Assembly: GCA_002508705.1 (NCBI GenBank)
Contig: DAYL01000029.1
Span: 85,916-149,915, forward strand
Source of the DNA: Methanoculleus sp. UBA374
GTDB lineage: Archaea > Halobacteriota > Methanomicrobia > Methanomicrobiales > Methanoculleaceae
DNA length: 64,000 nucleotides
Reading direction: 5' to 3'
Shown here one piece after another: positions 62,507 through 64,000 of this stretch (position 1 is the stretch's first letter; every line of letters begins with the position of its first letter). Under the pieces are notes generated by a model. That model saw only the letters and a list, made by a program, of their open reading frames with translations, searched no databases and was not told the origin of the DNA. The position numbers and the translations under genes are program-made.

Positions 62507-64000
62507 GTGCGTTCGGTGTCTTCGGATCTTACTTTTATCACCAATGAGGATGGCAATACACTACTCGATCGTTTCAATGCACTTGTCAAAGACACCACGT
62601 TTTTTGATTGTCTGGTCGGGTATTTCTATTCGAGCGGGTTCTACGGCCTTGAAAAGGCTCTGGATAATACTAAGAAAATAAGAATCCTCATAGGAATCAG
62701 CACCAACAAAACGACCTACGATCTCATTCAGGCCGCCTCATTCGAGGGTTCTTCCACACTCCTTCTCTCCAGTAAGGACCTTAAAAGACAGTACTCCGGC
62801 ATGGTCAAAGAAGAGTTAGATCAATCCGAAGACACCTTTGATACGGAGCTCGGTATCCGGACGTTCATTGAGTGGTTGAGGAGCGGGAAGATTGAGATCC
62901 GCGTCTACCCTTCCGAGAAGATCCATGCAAAACTCTACATCATGACGTTCAAAGAGGGCGACCGCGACAAGGGGCGTGTCATTACCGGTTCAAGCAACTT
63001 CTCCCGGTCGGGGCTGCAGGAGAATCTCGAGTTCAACGTCGAGCTCAAGGCGCGCGCAGATTACGAGTATGCACTTGAGAAATTCAACGAACTATGGGAG
63101 AACTCGGCCGACGTCTCCGAGAGTTACGTTGAGACGATACAGACGAAGACATGGCTCAACGATTCCATCACCCCGTATGAACTCTACCTAAAATTTCTCT
63201 ACGAATACCTCAAAGAGAAGATCAACCTCGATAAACAGCAGACCGACGACGACTACGTCCCCGAGGGCTTCATGGACCTGCAGTACCAGAGAGACGCGGT
63301 GCAGGACGCGAAGTTAAAACTTGAGGAGTTCGGCGGGGTTTTCATCTCCGATGTGGTCGGTCTCGGGAAAACGTACATTGCAGCCCTCCTTGCCCGGCAG
63401 CTCGACGGCAGGACGCTTGTTCTTGCCCCTCCCGTTCTGCTGGATAGGGAGAACCGGGGTTCGTGGCCGAATGTATTCCTCGATTTCGGCGTGCGCCAGG
63501 CCGACTTCGAATCGATCGGGAAGCTGGACCATGTCCTTTCACGGGGGGCCGAGCGGTACAAGAACGTGATCATCGATGAAGCCCACCGGTTCCGCAACGA
63601 GATGACGCAGAGTTATGAGAGCCTCTATCGGATCTGCAGGGGCAAACGGGTGATTCTGGTGACGGCAACCCCCCTCAACAACTCTCCCAACGACATCCTG
63701 AGCCAGATCAAACTCTTCCAGAATGCCAAAAAGTCCACCCTTCCGAATCCGAAGGTCCGCAACCTCCAGGGATACTTCAATACCCTTCAGGGGCGGCTCG
63801 ACGGACTGGACCGGCAACGGGACAGAGAAGAATACATGAGAGTCGTCAGGGAGAATGCAGAGGAGATCCGCGAGAACGTGCTCCAGTACTTGATGGTCCG
63901 GCGCACGCGGGCGAGCATCACCAGGTACTACGGTGAGGACCTGAAACGACAGAGCCTCAAGTTCCCCGAGGTCGAGGACCCCCGGCCGGTGTACTATCGT
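62507..64000 (+). CDS. PLD-nuclease/SNF2-type helicase fusion, cut by window end
   Basis: An open frame of 498 residues that continues past the window. The N-terminal part (1-200) is a phospholipase D-like domain: IHAKLYI (H140, K142) and GSSNFSRSGL (161-170). Then a superfamily 2 helicase of SNF2 type: GLGKT (285-289), DEAH (357-360) and TATPLNN (386-392). Such fusions are found in restriction-like and other phage-defence loci, often with a methyltransferase gene next to them; here the neighbour lies outside. GTG start from promoter distance; GTG at 62516 is an alternative. A-rich codons in the first 130 residues differ from neighbouring genes, a sign of transfer. Confidence 0.85.
   Translation, partial: MRSVSSDLTFITNEDGNTLLDRFNALVKDTTFFDCLVGYFYSSGFYGLEKALDNTKKIRILIGISTNKTTYDLIQAASFEGSSTLLLSSKDLKRQYSGMVKEELDQSEDTFDTELGIRTFIEWLRSGKIEIRVYPSEKIHAKLYIMTFKEGDRDKGRVITGSSNFSRSGLQENLEFNVELKARADYEYALEKFNELWENSADVSESYVETIQTKTWLNDSITPYELYLKFLYEYLKEKINLDKQQTDDDYVPEGFMDLQYQRDAVQDAKLKLEEFGGVFISDVVGLGKTYIAALLARQLDGRTLVLAPPVLLDRENRGSWPNVFLDFGVRQADFESIGKLDHVLSRGAERYKNVIIDEAHRFRNEMTQSYESLYRICRGKRVILVTATPLNNSPNDILSQIKLFQNAKKSTLPNPKVRNLQGYFNTLQGRLDGLDRQRDREEYMRVVRENAEEIRENVLQYLMVRRTRASITRYYGEDLKRQSLKFPEVEDPRPVYYR

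Overview
The window is a high-GC euryarchaeal chromosome segment from a hydrogenotrophic methanogen, almost certainly Methanoculleus or a close relative in the Methanomicrobiales. Reasons: a methanogenesis marker 8 (DUF2099) gene, a DUF1890/DUF1894 pair, an F420H2 oxidase FprA, an archaeal histone, RadA, RPA, FEN-1 and NOG1, TATA-box promoters with several apparently leaderless genes, and a presenilin-type protease whose catalytic Asp162/Asp220 numbering matches, from memory, the crystallised Methanoculleus marisnigri JR1 homologue.

Layout. 1-5.5 kb: an exported protein that looks like a dead zincin, TrkH, archaeal phosphoribulokinase, FprA and endonuclease V. 5.8-13.0 kb: a ten-gene Mrp/Mbh-type Na+/H+ antiporter operon on the minus strand with no hydrogenase genes; one small subunit starts at TTG. 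13.2-17.6 kb: rubredoxin plus a thiamine-diphosphate enzyme, then an aquaporin with DUF2180 and DUF2193 proteins. 18-26 kb: genome-maintenance genes (FEN-1, NOG1, HTH-CBS regulator, histone, PRC-barrel protein, phosphoglycolate phosphatase, RadA, RPA) around the presenilin homologue. 26-30.5 kb: lysine biosynthesis (dapL-lysA), and a cutA-fdhD-DUF1890-DUF1894 operon.

31-41 kb is the most distinctive region: two tandem substrate-binding proteins (a duplication that left a truncated permease start between them), a FecCD-type permease, its ATPase split by a one-base frameshift, two related SAM methyltransferases, and two ATPase-permease fusions that look like a heterodimer of the YbtPQ/IrtAB type. 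Together they suggest uptake and methylation or processing of a metal chelate, corrinoid or similar ligand. A 9-bp inverted repeat stands upstream as a candidate operator.

41-50 kb: a large histidine kinase with a degenerate receiver domain, marker 8, a small membrane protein, a solo TnpB element (no zinc finger, no usual RuvC-II Glu) whose right end forms the C-terminus of a trans-sulfuration enzyme gene, then cysS with tRNA-Cys just upstream. 50-57 kb: TspO and a compact minus-strand operon pyrG-guaA-argD-hisC-AK6-type kinase-CDP-alcohol phosphatidyltransferase, plus a hotdog thioesterase. 57-64 kb: an unrecognised 391-residue protein, a PAS-only protein, a WalJ/YycJ-type hydrolase, a COG3044 ABC-class ATPase, and a PLD-SNF2 helicase that runs off the window and may open a defence locus.

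Most long open frames opposite these genes are GC-driven shadows and are omitted. All family calls are from reading translations; no database search was run.
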